Shown piece after piece: positions 50,471 through 59,207 of a DNA stretch of 64,000 nt. Both the position numbers and the translations under genes were made by a program. The stretch covers positions 1 through 64,000 of the forward strand of contig NZ_FNOZ01000002.1 in assembly GCF_900107175.1 (NCBI RefSeq), in the 5' to 3' direction. Source of the DNA: Modestobacter sp. DSM 44400. GTDB taxonomy: Bacteria > Actinomycetota > Actinomycetes > Mycobacteriales > Geodermatophilaceae. Each line of letters starts with the position of its first letter. Position 1 is the first letter of the stretch. The notes under the pieces are model-generated. The model searched no databases. It had not been told where the DNA came from and was given only the letters and a program-made list of their open reading frames with translations.

Positions 50471-51242
50471 GCGCACGGCGCTGCTCGGCGCGCAGCCGCC
50501 GGCCGGTGCGCCGGTACCACTCGGCCATCACCGCGACCGCGAGCACCAGCTCGATCGCGTCGCCGCCGTAGTACAGGAGCTCTGCGCCGGCGCGGACCTC
50601 GTCGGCGGCGCCGAGGCCGGCCGGTGGGTGCGCGTACAGCAGCTTGGCCAGCACGCCGTGCCCCGCCGACAGCAGCACCAGGACGGCCGCCCGCGCCGGG
50701 GTGGACAGCCGCCGGGGCATCGGGTCAGCCCCGATCAGCAGCCAGCTGACCAGGCAGCCGGTGAGCACCATGTGCTCGTGCACCAGCACGTGCGCCAGTG
50801 GCGAGGCGTGCAGCAGCCCGGACAGCGGCGTCAGGTAGAGCGCCGCGAGCGACCCGAGCTCCAGCGGGACGACGACCGCCGGCGCGGTGAGCACCCGCAG
50901 CGGCGCGCTGTGCAGCACCCGCAGCAGGCCGCGGCGCGGACGGCGGGGCAGCGTCCGCAGGGCCAGGGTGACCGGCGCCGAGCACGCCAGCAGCAGGGGC
51001 GCCAGCATGACCAGGGCCAGGTGCTGGGCGACATGCCACGGGAACTCCCCGGTCCCCGCGACCAGCGGCGGCGACAGCGCCGCCGCGGCGACGGTCAGCC
51101 CGCCGGCGGCGGCGAGCAGCCGGGTACGCGGCCACGCCGTCCGCCGCCGGCGGAGCACTCCCCAGCCGGCCAGGTACAGCGCTGCGGCCGTGGCGGGCAG
51201 GAGCAGCGCCAGCCAGGCGCCCGCCCCTGGCGGGTGGGTCAC
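50445..51242 (-). CDS. CtaG-type cytochrome c oxidase assembly protein
   Basis: 265 residues with about seven membrane helices. HVAQHLALVMLAPLLLA and HVLVHEHMVLTGCLVSW carry the conserved histidines of the caa3 CtaG family; GGDAIELVLAVAVM follows. In this family the protein supports Cu(A) or Cu(B) insertion or membrane copper handling. The GTG overlaps the preceding stop (GTGA). Its 3' end overlaps the convergent aldolase by 26 bp. Confidence 0.87.
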   Translation of the reverse strand: MTHPPGAGAWLALLLPATAAALYLAGWGVLRRRRTAWPRTRLLAAAGGLTVAAAALSPPLVAGTGEFPWHVAQHLALVMLAPLLLACSAPVTLALRTLPRRPRRGLLRVLHSAPLRVLTAPAVVVPLELGSLAALYLTPLSGLLHASPLAHVLVHEHMVLTGCLVSWLLIGADPMPRRLSTPARAAVLVLLSAGHGVLAKLLYAHPPAGLGAADEVRAGAELLYYGGDAIELVLAVAVMAEWYRRTGRRLRAEQRRALSAPVPTR

Positions 51243-51709
51243 CAGGGCGGTGCGGCGATCTGGCGCGCCGGCCGGCGCGACAGCGCGAGGCCGGCGAGCA
51301 GCAGGACTACCCCGGCGACGTCCCAGGCCAGGTCGTAGGGCAGCAGGTCGACCCCGTACCGGACCTGGTGCAACCCGAAGAGCTTGTGCTGGACCAGCCC
51401 GTCGTAGAGCTGGAAGCCGCCGGCGCCGATCAGCCCGCCGGCCCACACGCGCACCGGCACGGTCGCCCGCCGCCGGTGCAGATCGGCGAGCAGGAACAGT
51501 CCGACCACGACCGCCGTCCAGCTGAACGCGTGGAAGAGGCCGTCGGAGACGAGGCCGGCGGCGCTGGTCCCGCGGTCGTAGAAGTGGTGCCAGTGCAGCA
51601 GCTGGTGGAAGACCGTCTCGTCGACGAAGCCCGCCGCCCCGATGCCGATGAGCACCCCCGTGAGCACCGAGCGGCCGGTGCGGGCCGGACGCTCTCCTGG
51701 TTCGGCCAC
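51239..51709 (-). CDS. DUF2243 membrane protein
   Basis: 156 residues, four membrane helices. GAAGFVDETVFHQLLHWHHFYDRGT is the signature His-rich region (given here in one run of short length near residue 30), followed by HAFSWTAVVVG and GGFQLYDGLVQHKL. DUF2243 genes commonly accompany CtaG, as here with a GTGA overlap, so both probably act in one copper or oxidase process. GTG 51709. Confidence 0.85.
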   Translation of the reverse strand: MAEPGERPARTGRSVLTGVLIGIGAAGFVDETVFHQLLHWHHFYDRGTSAAGLVSDGLFHAFSWTAVVVGLFLLADLHRRRATVPVRVWAGGLIGAGGFQLYDGLVQHKLFGLHQVRYGVDLLPYDLAWDVAGVVLLLAGLALSRRPARQIAAPPW

Positions 51710-51757
51710 CGGGTCATCCTGGCAGTCCGCCGCCGCCCCGGCAGGGAGACTGGCCCC

Positions 51758-54244
51758 GTGCTGCCACCCGCCGGGACGCCCGGGACCGATCTGCCGGTCC
51801 GCGCGGTGCTGGCCGCGCTGGACACCGCCCTCGGCAGGTCCGGCACCGCCGTCCTGGTCGCCCCACCGGGCACCGGCAAGACGACGCTGGTGCCGCTGGC
51901 GCTGGCCGACCGGCTGCCCGGCCGGGTGGTCGTGGCCGAGCCGCGGCGGGTCGCCGCCCGGGCCGCGGCCCGCCGGATGGCGGCCCTCCTTGGCGAACCG
52001 GTCGGGCGCTCGGTGGGCTACAGCGTCCGCGGCGACAGCCGCCGCAGCGCCGACACCCGGGTCGAGGTGGTCACCACCGGGCTGCTGGTTCGCCGGCTGC
52101 AGGCCGACCCGGAGCTGCCCGGGGTATCCGCCGTCGTGTTGGACGAGTGCCACGAGCGGCAGCTGGACACCGACCTGGCGCTGGCGTTCGCCGTTGACGT
52201 CCGGACGGCGCTGCGCCCGGAGCTCGAGCTGCTGGCCATGTCGGCCACCGCGCAGGCCGGCCGGCTGGCGGTGCTGATGGGAGCCGACGACGGGGCCGCC
52301 CCCGTGGTCGAGGCGACCGGGTCGCTGCACGCCGTCGAGCCGGTCTGGTGCCCACCGGAGCCGCCGGTCGCGCCGCCGCACGGGCTGCGGGTCGACCCGC
52401 GGCTGCTCGACGCCGTCGCCGCGACGACGCGGCGGGCGCTGACCGAGACGACCGGCGACGTGCTGGTCTTCCTGCCCGGCGCCGCGGAGATCGCCGGCGT
52501 CGCCGGCCGGCTGGCCGGGGTGGACGCCGACGTCCGGCCGCTGCACGGCCGGCTGCCCGCCGCCGACCAGGACGCCGCTCTCTCCCCCGGCCCCCGGCGC
52601 CGGGTGGTGCTGTCCACCGACGTGGCCGAGACCAGCCTGACCGTGCCGGGCGTGCGGACCGTGGTCGACGCCGGGCTGGCCCGGGTGCCGCGTTTCGACG
52701 TGGCCCGCGGGCTGGGCGCACTGGTCACCGTCCGGGTGTCCCGCGCCTCCGCCGTCCAGCGCGCCGGGCGGGCCGGCCGGGAGGGACCGGGCCGGGTGTA
52801 CCGGCTGTGGTCGGCCGCCGAGCACGACCGGTTGGCCGCCGCCGCCGAGCCGGAGATCGCGGTCGCCGACCTGACCGGGCTGGCCCTGGAGCTGGCCTGC
52901 TGGGGAGCGCCGGACGGCGCGGGCCTGGCGTTGCCCGACACCCCACCGGAGGCCGCGTTCACCGTCGCCCGGCACACGCTGCGCGAGCTCGGCGCGGTGG
53001 GCGACGCCGGCCGGGTCACCGCCCGCGGCCGCGCGCTGACCGCCGTCGGCGCGCACCCCCGGCTGGCCCGTGCGCTGCTGGACGGCGCACCGCTGGTCGG
53101 CCGGCGGCGGGCGGCGGAGGTGGTGGCGCTGCTGTCGGCCGACGTCCCGTCCCGCTCCGACGACCTGGTCGCCGACTGGCGGGCGCTGCGCAGGTCCCGA
53201 GACGGCGCGGCCGCTCGCTGGCGCGACGAGGTAACCCGGCTGACCCGGTCCACGCCGTCCGCGGCGGACACCGACCTGCCCGACGACGTAGCCGCCGGGC
53301 TCGTCGTCGGACTGGCGCACCCCGAGTGGCTGGCCCGTCGGCGCGCGGAGACCGAGCGCACCTACCTGCTGGCCGCCGGCACCGGCGCCGAGCTCGCGCC
53401 GGGCACGGCCCTGTCCGGTGCGCCGTGGCTGGCGGTCGCCGCCGCCGACCGGGCGCCGGGCCGGCGGGACGCCCGGGTGCGCTCGGCGGTGGCCGTCGAC
53501 GAGGCGACCGCGCTGGAGGCCGGCGCGGCCGCACACACCGACGGACCGGAGGTCGCCTGGCGCGATGGCGACGTACGCGCGGCCCGGGTCGAGCGGCTGG
53601 GCGCGATCGTGCTCACCGAGCGGCCGCTGCCCTCGCCGGACCCGGCCGCAGTCGCCGCTGCCGTCGCCGAGGGGCTGCGCCGCGAGGGGCTGTCGCTGCT
53701 GCGCTGGACGCCGGCCGCGGTCGCACTTCGGGAGCGGCTCGCGGCCGCGCACTCCGGGCTGGGCGCGCCGTGGCCGGCGGTGGACGATGAGGCGCTGCTG
53801 TCCGGGCTGGCCGAGAGCCCGGCGCTGTCGGCCGCCCGGAGCCGCGCGGACCTGGCCCGGATCGACGTCGTCGGGGCGCTGCGGGCGCTCATTCCCTGGC
53901 AGCTGGCCGGGCGGCTGGACGAGCTGGTCCCCGAGCGGGTCGAGGTGCCCACCGGCACGCGGGTCCGGGTGGACTACGCCGACCCCGCGGTGCCGACCGC
54001 GTCGGTGCGGGTGCAGGAGGTGTTCGGCTGGGCCGACGCCCCGGTGGTCGCCGGCCGGCCGCTGCGGCTGCAGCTGCTGTCCCCCGCCTCGCGGGTCGTG
54101 GCCACCACCGCAGACCTGGCCGGGTTCTGGGTCACCGGCTACCCCGCCGTCCGCAGTGAGCTTCGCGGCCGCTACCCCCGGCACCCGTGGCCGGAGGACC
54201 CGACCACCGCGCCGGCCACCCGGCGGGTCAAGCCGCGCGGCTGA
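51758..54244 (+). CDS. hrpB: ATP-dependent helicase HrpB
   Basis: 828 residues, a DEAH/RHA-family helicase. Walker A APPGTGKTT near residue 35, DECHER (DExH) near 127, MSATAQ near 162, STDVAETSLTVPGV and QRAGRAGREGPG near 332, then HA2/OB-like domains and the HrpB C-terminal domain. GTG 51758 gives LPPAGTPGTDLPVRAVLAAL, the family start, and follows GAGACT by 6 nt, so a leaderless start is plausible. Its cellular role is not well defined. Confidence 0.92.
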   Translation: MLPPAGTPGTDLPVRAVLAALDTALGRSGTAVLVAPPGTGKTTLVPLALADRLPGRVVVAEPRRVAARAAARRMAALLGEPVGRSVGYSVRGDSRRSADTRVEVVTTGLLVRRLQADPELPGVSAVVLDECHERQLDTDLALAFAVDVRTALRPELELLAMSATAQAGRLAVLMGADDGAAPVVEATGSLHAVEPVWCPPEPPVAPPHGLRVDPRLLDAVAATTRRALTETTGDVLVFLPGAAEIAGVAGRLAGVDADVRPLHGRLPAADQDAALSPGPRRRVVLSTDVAETSLTVPGVRTVVDAGLARVPRFDVARGLGALVTVRVSRASAVQRAGRAGREGPGRVYRLWSAAEHDRLAAAAEPEIAVADLTGLALELACWGAPDGAGLALPDTPPEAAFTVARHTLRELGAVGDAGRVTARGRALTAVGAHPRLARALLDGAPLVGRRRAAEVVALLSADVPSRSDDLVADWRALRRSRDGAAARWRDEVTRLTRSTPSAADTDLPDDVAAGLVVGLAHPEWLARRRAETERTYLLAAGTGAELAPGTALSGAPWLAVAAADRAPGRRDARVRSAVAVDEATALEAGAAAHTDGPEVAWRDGDVRAARVERLGAIVLTERPLPSPDPAAVAAAVAEGLRREGLSLLRWTPAAVALRERLAAAHSGLGAPWPAVDDEALLSGLAESPALSAARSRADLARIDVVGALRALIPWQLAGRLDELVPERVEVPTGTRVRVDYADPAVPTASVRVQEVFGWADAPVVAGRPLRLQLLSPASRVVATTADLAGFWVTGYPAVRSELRGRYPRHPWPEDPTTAPATRRVKPRG

Positions 54245-54385
54245 CCAGGGCATCGGGATCCGGCCAGCTTGAGGCCAGCCCGCCGGCGGCGTTTGTGGGT
54301 CGACCATCGAAAGTCCTCATCCTGGCGACGGTCTTAGCCGCAGGCGGTCGAAGCTGGCCTCTTCCGGTAGGAGAGTGGCTGGCTC

Positions 54386-54751
54386 TCAGTAGAGGTAGAC
54401 GTCGACGGCGAAGGCGATCAGCCCGGCGACCAGGGCGAGTAGGGCGGTTCGCCGGCCAGTGGCGGCCAGGGGCCCCAGGCCGAGGGCCAGCGCGGTCAGT
54501 GCGATGGTGAAAACGCCCGAGCCGGTGTCCTGCCAGCTCGCCGGTAGGACGGCCAGGGGCGCGTCGGTGAAGAACTCGTGGGCGTGGGTGGCGCGCAGGA
54601 TCGCGTTCCACGCCGTGGGGGCGAGCAACGTGGTCAGACCGACGGTGAGCGTGACCAGCACCCGGCGGGTGGGGCTGAGCAGCGCAGCGGCGACTGCGGC
54701 GAGGACACCGGAGAGAATGGCGCCGTAGATGATGGTGGACCAGGCGAGCAC
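54386..54751 (-). CDS. small membrane protein, unknown
   Basis: 121 residues with four membrane helices (about 5-25, 31-50, 75-95 and 100-119) and a polar loop HAHEFFTDAPLAVLPASWQD. Not recognised. It lies downstream of the decayed chrA and marks the start of the accessory region, about 140 bp after hrpB. Intact, unlike its neighbours upstream. Confidence 0.55.
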   Translation of the reverse strand: MLAWSTIIYGAILSGVLAAVAAALLSPTRRVLVTLTVGLTTLLAPTAWNAILRATHAHEFFTDAPLAVLPASWQDTGSGVFTIALTALALGLGPLAATGRRTALLALVAGLIAFAVDVYLY

Positions 54752-54769
54752 GAGGACTCCAGGAGATCA

Positions 54770-55966
54770 GAGGAGGGCCGGTCCAGTAGGCCCGTTGCCA
54801 GCCCCAGGAGTGCGCAAACGCCGAGGGTGGGCAACACCGACCACTTGAGCCGGAGGAGCAGAAGCCCGGCGACCGCCGCGACGATTCCCGCGACCGGGCG
54901 CAGGCTGGCCAGGTCGGGCAGCTGCAGGTGCACTGGCCCCCAGGCCAGCAGAACTGCGGGCGAAGAGGGTGTGCAGTGCGAAGTAGACGGCGAGATTGGC
55001 GATCACGCCGACGACGGCGGCGGTGATGCCGCTCAACGCCGCGGACAGCGCGGCGTTGCCGCGCAGGCGTTCGACGTAGGGAGCGCCGAGGAAGATGAAC
55101 ACGAAGCAGGGCACGAAGTGACCCAGGTGGTCAGCAATGCAGCGACCACCGCCGCCACTCACGGGTTCAAGGTCCCGGGATCGCGTTAGGCCCCGACGGA
55201 CGCGACGAACTGCACCACCATGATCAGCGGGCCCGGAGTCGTCTCGGCCAGCGCCAGGCCGCGGACCATCTCCCCCGGGCGCCAGCCATCCGAAGACCTG
55301 CACCGCCTGGTGCGCGACGTAGGGCAGCACGGCGTAAGCGCCGCCGAAGGTGACCAGGGCCGCGCCGGAGCAGAACAGGCCCTGCCCGGTGAAGATGCTG
55401 CCGGTCCCGGTCAACGCCGCCACGACCAGCACCGGGAGACCCCAGGCGAGCAGGCCCACGGTGAGGACCCTCAACGCATGCGTGCGGCTGGGACGCTCGG
55501 TGTGCAGCGCACCGTCGGGGATCAGTGGCGCCGGCCCGTCCTCGGCGCTGCCGTGGCCGCCGGCGGTGCGCATCGTGTGTGGCGCCCACCGGCGCAGCGC
55601 CCAGCCGGCCACCGCCGCCGCCGCGATGACGGCGGGAAAAAGCGGACCGAACACCGACAGGGCGAGGAAGGCCGCCACCGCCAACGCCATGAGCGCGGGA
55701 TGGCCGAGCGCACGCCCCCCGACGCGCACCACTGCCTGCGCCACGATCGCCAACACCGCCGGCGCCACTCCGGCGAACAATGCGCTGACCAGCGTGGAAT
55801 CCCCGGCGCCGGCGTAGATCGCGGAAAGGCCCAGCAACGCGACCACGCCGGGCAGGACGAACAGCGTGCCGGCGACCAGGCCGCCGCGCAGGCCGTTGAG
55901 CAGCCAGCCGACGTAGATCGCCAGTTGCTGCGCCTCAGGCCCGGGCAGCAGGGTGCGCGCCCGGTT
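54770..55966 (-). pseudogene. chrA-like chromate transporter, decayed and 5'-truncated
   Basis: ChrA segments occur in order but in different frames: LLPGPEAQQLAIYVGWLLNG, GQGLFCSGAALVTFGGAYAVL, then GWLAPG, where one extra G in a GGGGG run breaks the frame before EMVRGLALAETTPGPL. A TAA follows VASVGA and a TGA a few codons on; then FVPCFVFIFLGAPYVERLRG, and after another shift LRPVAGIVAAVAGLLLLRLKW. The first ~100 residues of ChrA are missing and replaced by a chrB fragment. Non-functional as sequenced. Confidence 0.85.
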
Positions 55967-56263
55967 GACTCCGGCAGCGCTCCTGCGGCGTCGGCTTCGG
56001 CGCGCACCGCCCGGTATTCCTCAGCCCGGGCCGCGGCCATCCCGACCGCCAGCTCACGCTCCTGGGTCGCCGACGCTGGCTGGGCCAGCCACACCCCGGC
56101 GGTGCCCGCCGCCTCACGCGCCTCGGCGGGATCCACTCCAGCTGTTCGCGCGTACGGGCATCGGCCGGCAGCGCCACCAACCCGTCTGTCAGCTGTGCCA
56201 CACCCAACCGCCGCAGCTTGCGCGACACCGCGCTCCGCGGCGTCGACGGCTCCGCAGCGCCGT
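55967..56263 (-). pseudogene. chrB-like fragment fused to chrA remnant
   Basis: EPSTPRSAVSRKLRRLGVAQ and LTDGLVALPADARTREQLEW resemble the N-terminal part of ChrB chromate-resistance proteins. After a frame change near 56135 it continues EAREAAGTAGVWLAQPA and ERELAVGMAAARAEEYRAVRAE. It then runs into the chrA remnant without chrB's C-terminal domain. About 95 residues remain in two frames. It looks like a deletion joint between chrB and chrA. Confidence 0.6.
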
Positions 56264-56567
56264 CGGGGCGGCTGACGTTCATCCGCACGGCCCAGCGCCT
56301 CGGAGTGACTCCGGACGAGGCGAAGGAGATCCTCCGCTTCCGTGAGCGGGGGAGGCGCCATGTACCTATGTCCGCGGGGTGCTCGACGCGCAGCTCACCA
56401 CGATCGACCGGCGCATCGCCGAGCTGGAGAAGTTACGGGGCCAACTGGTGGAGCTCGCCGCCGAAGCCGACCACCTACCGCCGGCGGCCGCGGGCGTCAC
56501 CTGCCAGCTCATCGAGCACGTTAGGCAGCACGTGGAAGCGTCGGCGCCGCCACAGTCGCAAGCCTGA
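56264..56567 (+). pseudogene. merR-family fragment lacking its DNA-binding domain
   Basis: Begins GRLTFIRTAQRLGVTPDEAKEI, equivalent to the second helical part of Hg/Cu-type MerR proteins, with no helix-turn-helix before it. After FRERG the frame is lost: one G is missing from a G run at about 56348-56352, where RERGEAPC would be expected. It then resumes APCTYVRGVLDAQLTTIDRR to QSQA. It abuts the chrB fragment head to head, so both were cut at the same joint (about 56264). Confidence 0.7.
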
Positions 56568-56601
56568 CCAGCTGAGGCCGCCCGCGCCCGGGTGGACCGG
56601 G

Positions 56602-56805
56602 TCAGGCGGAGGTGCCGGTCATCTGGCGGCAGGCCTCGGCGGCCTTGCGGCAGGCCTCCGCGCACTCGGTCTTGCCGGTCCGCTCACATTCCTGCGCGCA
56701 CCGCTGACAGGCGTCGGCGCAAATCCGGCAGAGCTCGGCGGAGCACTGGCCGCCGCGGGCGAGCAGCGGGATGCATGCCTGGCATAGGTCGCCTCGGTCG
56801 AGGGC
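56602..56805 (-). pseudogene. Csp-like copper-storage four-helix protein, 5'-truncated
   Basis: The C-terminal ~67 residues of a Cys-rich four-helix-bundle protein: LCQACIPLLARG, ELCRICADACQRCAQECE, ECAEACRKAAEACRQM, with the CxxxC spacing of Csp proteins. The first helices and a start codon are missing; upstream open frame to 56922 is unrelated Arg-rich sequence. It might still be expressed if a fused start exists, but it looks like a truncated copy. Confidence 0.65.
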
Positions 56806-56852
56806 GCTGCTGTGTGCCCGGCGGCTGCCGCCCGCCCCGGCTCGGCGGGGGT

Positions 56853-57116
56853 TCAGCCGATCCGGCCCAGCGCCACCGAGGCGGCGGCGTCGACGACCAG
56901 CAGTAGCAGCGCAGCGACCCATGGCGGTAGCCGCAGCAGGCGGGTCAGCGGGCCCACGAAAGGATCGGTCAGCGGCATGGCGAAGGGCGACAGACGCCGG
57001 TCCTCACCGGCGCCGGGCAGCACCGGCAGCAGCACCCGCCACACCAGCCAGAACCCGTAGAACCCGAGCACCAGCTGGCCGACTTCGATCAGTACTTCCG
57101 CCCCGAAGCCAGCCAC
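56853..57116 (-). CDS. YggT-family membrane protein
   Basis: 87 residues: two membrane helices with the connecting TDPFVGPLTRLLRLPPWVAAL, the YggT motif in its single-repeat form. Start ATG 57116. In other bacteria YggT proteins relate to the divisome or osmotic stress; in this metal cluster the role is unknown. It is intact. Downstream lies the Csp fragment. Confidence 0.65.
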   Translation of the reverse strand: MAGFGAEVLIEVGQLVLGFYGFWLVWRVLLPVLPGAGEDRRLSPFAMPLTDPFVGPLTRLLRLPPWVAALLLLVVDAAASVALGRIG

Positions 57117-57236
57117 GTCAGCGGGCGTGAGGGGTCGGCGGCCAGGTGCCGGTGCTGTCCTCGGTGCCGGGGGTCCCGGCGGTCGTCGTCCGGGCGGGTC
57201 CTGGCGGTCGGGGGGGTTTCCGGGCTGGGGGTGTCC

Positions 57237-57716
57237 TCACGAGCCGCTCTGGCAGTTGGCGTTGCAGTCCGCGGTGCAGTTGCCCTCCTGCTGGCACTGG
57301 GCGCCGGCCGCCGGCCACAGCTGGCCATCCAGCGGGCGGAACCGCTCGGTGAGCAGCGCCCGGGTGCGCGCGTAGGTGCTCTCGTCCTCCTCGTCGTCAC
57401 CGTGGCCGTCACCGGGGTCGGTCGGTTGGTGGTGGATGAACCGGCCGAAGGTGGCGGCGCAGAAGTCGGCGTAGTCGCGGGTGAACAGAATGAAAGTGTG
57501 CCAGGCGGTGTCGACCGCGCGCGAGGGCGCGACCGGCTGATCGCTGTCGGCGGCGACGGTGAGGAACTTGGCCATCTCGGTGATCCGGTCGCCGGCCTCG
57601 GCGGCGCCGAGCCGTTGATCGGCGGCGAGCTTGGCAACCACCTGCGGGTAGCGATCGGTGACGGAGTGCACGTCAGCGGCCGCCGGAGTGGCTCGATCGA
57701 GGGTCGGGGTGCTCAT
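57237..57716 (-). CDS. glycine-rich-domain-like protein with Cys-rich tail
   Basis: 159 residues from ATG 57716, preceded by AAGGAG. Residues 1-110 match the helical domain with VDTAWHTFILFTRDYADFCAATFG and FIHHQ, as in proteins annotated glycine-rich domain-containing. The last 20 residues hold five cysteines (AQCQQEGNCTADCNANCQ), like a metal-binding or secreted knot-type tail. It lies in the MerR-linked gene set; a metal-binding role is inferred. Function unproven. Confidence 0.7.
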   Translation of the reverse strand: MSTPTLDRATPAAADVHSVTDRYPQVVAKLAADQRLGAAEAGDRITEMAKFLTVAADSDQPVAPSRAVDTAWHTFILFTRDYADFCAATFGRFIHHQPTDPGDGHGDDEEDESTYARTRALLTERFRPLDGQLWPAAGAQCQQEGNCTADCNANCQSGS

Positions 57717-57867
57717 GGGGGTGCTCCTTGCCTTGGGCGAACGGTGTTGTCCTGGGCGCCATCGGCGTGTCCCGCGGATTGTGGGGCCGGTGGCCGTGCC
57801 CTGCACTCCCGCAGCCGCTGCCCGGGGGCGGGATAGGAGGCGCAGGGACGGGGCGAGAGGCGCGGCC

Positions 57868-57894
57868 GCCGCGGTCGCCGCGGTCGCCGCGGTC
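57868..57894. repeat. 9-bp tandem repeat, three copies
   Basis: GCCGCGGTC repeated three times in the 296-bp gap between the DsbA-like and Cys-tail genes. The rest of that gap has no supported gene; a frame reading through it toward the Cys-tail gene is Arg/Ala-rich and lacks similarity. Confidence 0.7.
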
Positions 57895-58012
57895 ACGGAT
57901 CTCGGGCCGGTGCGGGGCCAGCACTTGCACCGGGTCGCGGGCGCTGCACCTGTTCCCGCGCGGGCGTCGGGGGCGATGTCGGTCGCGGGCGATGACGGCA
58001 GCCGCTGCGATA

Positions 58013-58579
58013 TCAGTGCGCCTGCGGCGGGGTGACCCGCTGCCACTCGCGCAGCACCGGCGCCCCGACGGCGAGATGGCGCAGGGTTTCCCACAGCGAC
58101 CAGGCACGGTCGCCGGCCGGGACGTCGTCGAGTTTGACGAACGCCACCTCTCCCGGGCCGAAGGCCAGTGTCGGGGTGCCGAACACCCCCAGTCGTTTGG
58201 CCCGGGCGTGGTCAGCGGCCAGCGCGGCGAACGCCGAGTCATGCTCGAAGCTGCCCAGCCCGGCCTCGCGGCCCAAGCCGAGGATGTCCCCGGTGCTCAG
58301 CCGGCTGGGCTCCTCGTGCCAGGCGGTGAACATCCGCCGCCGATAGCCGGCCACGTCCCCGCCGTCGGCGCGGACCGCCTCGTGCACCGCCAGCGCGATC
58401 AGCGACACGTTGTCGGCCAGATCCGGCCGCTGGAACATCGGCGGGCCGTCATCGTGGCGGCGTTGTTCCAGCAGCGAGAACGGCCGCCATACGACCTCAA
58501 CACCGTCCAACCTGTCCAGCCAGCGCCGGGCCCGGTTGGAGAACCCGCAGGTGTAGTCGAAGAACACCTCGACACTCAT
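58013..58579 (-). CDS. DsbA-family thiol oxidoreductase with CxxS active site
   Basis: 188 residues, FrnE/DsbA-like fold. The active site is CGFS in FDYTCGFSNRARRW at residues 11-14, so the second cysteine is replaced by serine. GVFGTPTLAFG supplies the cis-proline loop. ATG 58579 has AAGGAGG 8 nt upstream. CxxS enzymes usually cannot make disulfides but may bind thiols or metals or act as isomerases or glutathione/mycothiol transferases. Third gene on the MerR-controlled side. Confidence 0.85.
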   Translation of the reverse strand: MSVEVFFDYTCGFSNRARRWLDRLDGVEVVWRPFSLLEQRRHDDGPPMFQRPDLADNVSLIALAVHEAVRADGGDVAGYRRRMFTAWHEEPSRLSTGDILGLGREAGLGSFEHDSAFAALAADHARAKRLGVFGTPTLAFGPGEVAFVKLDDVPAGDRAWSLWETLRHLAVGAPVLREWQRVTPPQAH

Positions 58580-58685
58580 GGAGAGCCTCCTTGCTCGGAG
58601 CTGGATCGGTTAGCCGCTGCCATGCCTGCGGGTGTTCTCGGGCAGCCCGGCGGGCTTGTCCGAGGCGTTCGGCTACCGAGCGGGG

Positions 58686-59191
58686 TCATCGTGGGCGGGC
58701 TGCTCGGTCGCAGGGCCTGGCATCGGCACGTCCCGGCGGTGAGCACGCCGGGCCGCAGCCGTCCGCGGTGGCCGGCCGCGCCGAAACCCGGCCTGCCGGC
58801 GCGGTGGCGGGCGCCACGGCGCGGGGCGGGCAGCAGCCACAACCGCCAGACGCTGCCGAACCTCGATCGTCGATGTACCCATCCATCCCCTCTGCCGGGG
58901 GTGCTGAGGTGAAGCGCTGCGCCTGCTGTAGCGGAACCGGCGCTCGTTCGGCGCGGCGCCGGACCCGGCGGCGGCGGGTGAGGATGGCTGCACCGATCGC
59001 GGCGGTGAGGGCCAACGCAGCCACCGCGCCGCCCAGCCACCACGCCACCCCGGCGCCCACGGCCGCCCCGGCGCCGAGCGCCGCGGCCGGTAGGCCCATG
59101 CAGCACGCCACCGCCGTTAGCCCACCCAGCCCGGTCACCACCGCTGCGACCGCACGTGAGGAACGGGCCGTCCCGACCGCTTGTCGGCCAC
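58686..59191 (-). pseudogene. MerT-like Cys-containing membrane protein, possible frameshift
   Basis: A GTG at 59191 with a strong GAGGAGG right after the previous stop starts VADKRSGRPVPH, but hits a TGA. The membrane protein (AVVTGLGGLTAVACCMGLPAAAL..., then a second helix and RRRR) is in another frame from GTG 59141 on. CC in helix 1 recalls MerT; further Cys clusters GGCGCCP and GCGPACSP follow. Either a 1-nt indel separates RBS from gene, or translation starts at 59141 without an RBS (151 residues). Confidence 0.5.
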
Positions 59192-59207
59192 GGTGCTCTG
59201 GCCCTCC

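Noticed and set aside
51239-54307. Leftward open frame of over 1000 codons
   Set aside because: Only its last part (51239-51709) is the real DUF2243 gene; the rest is antisense to hrpB.
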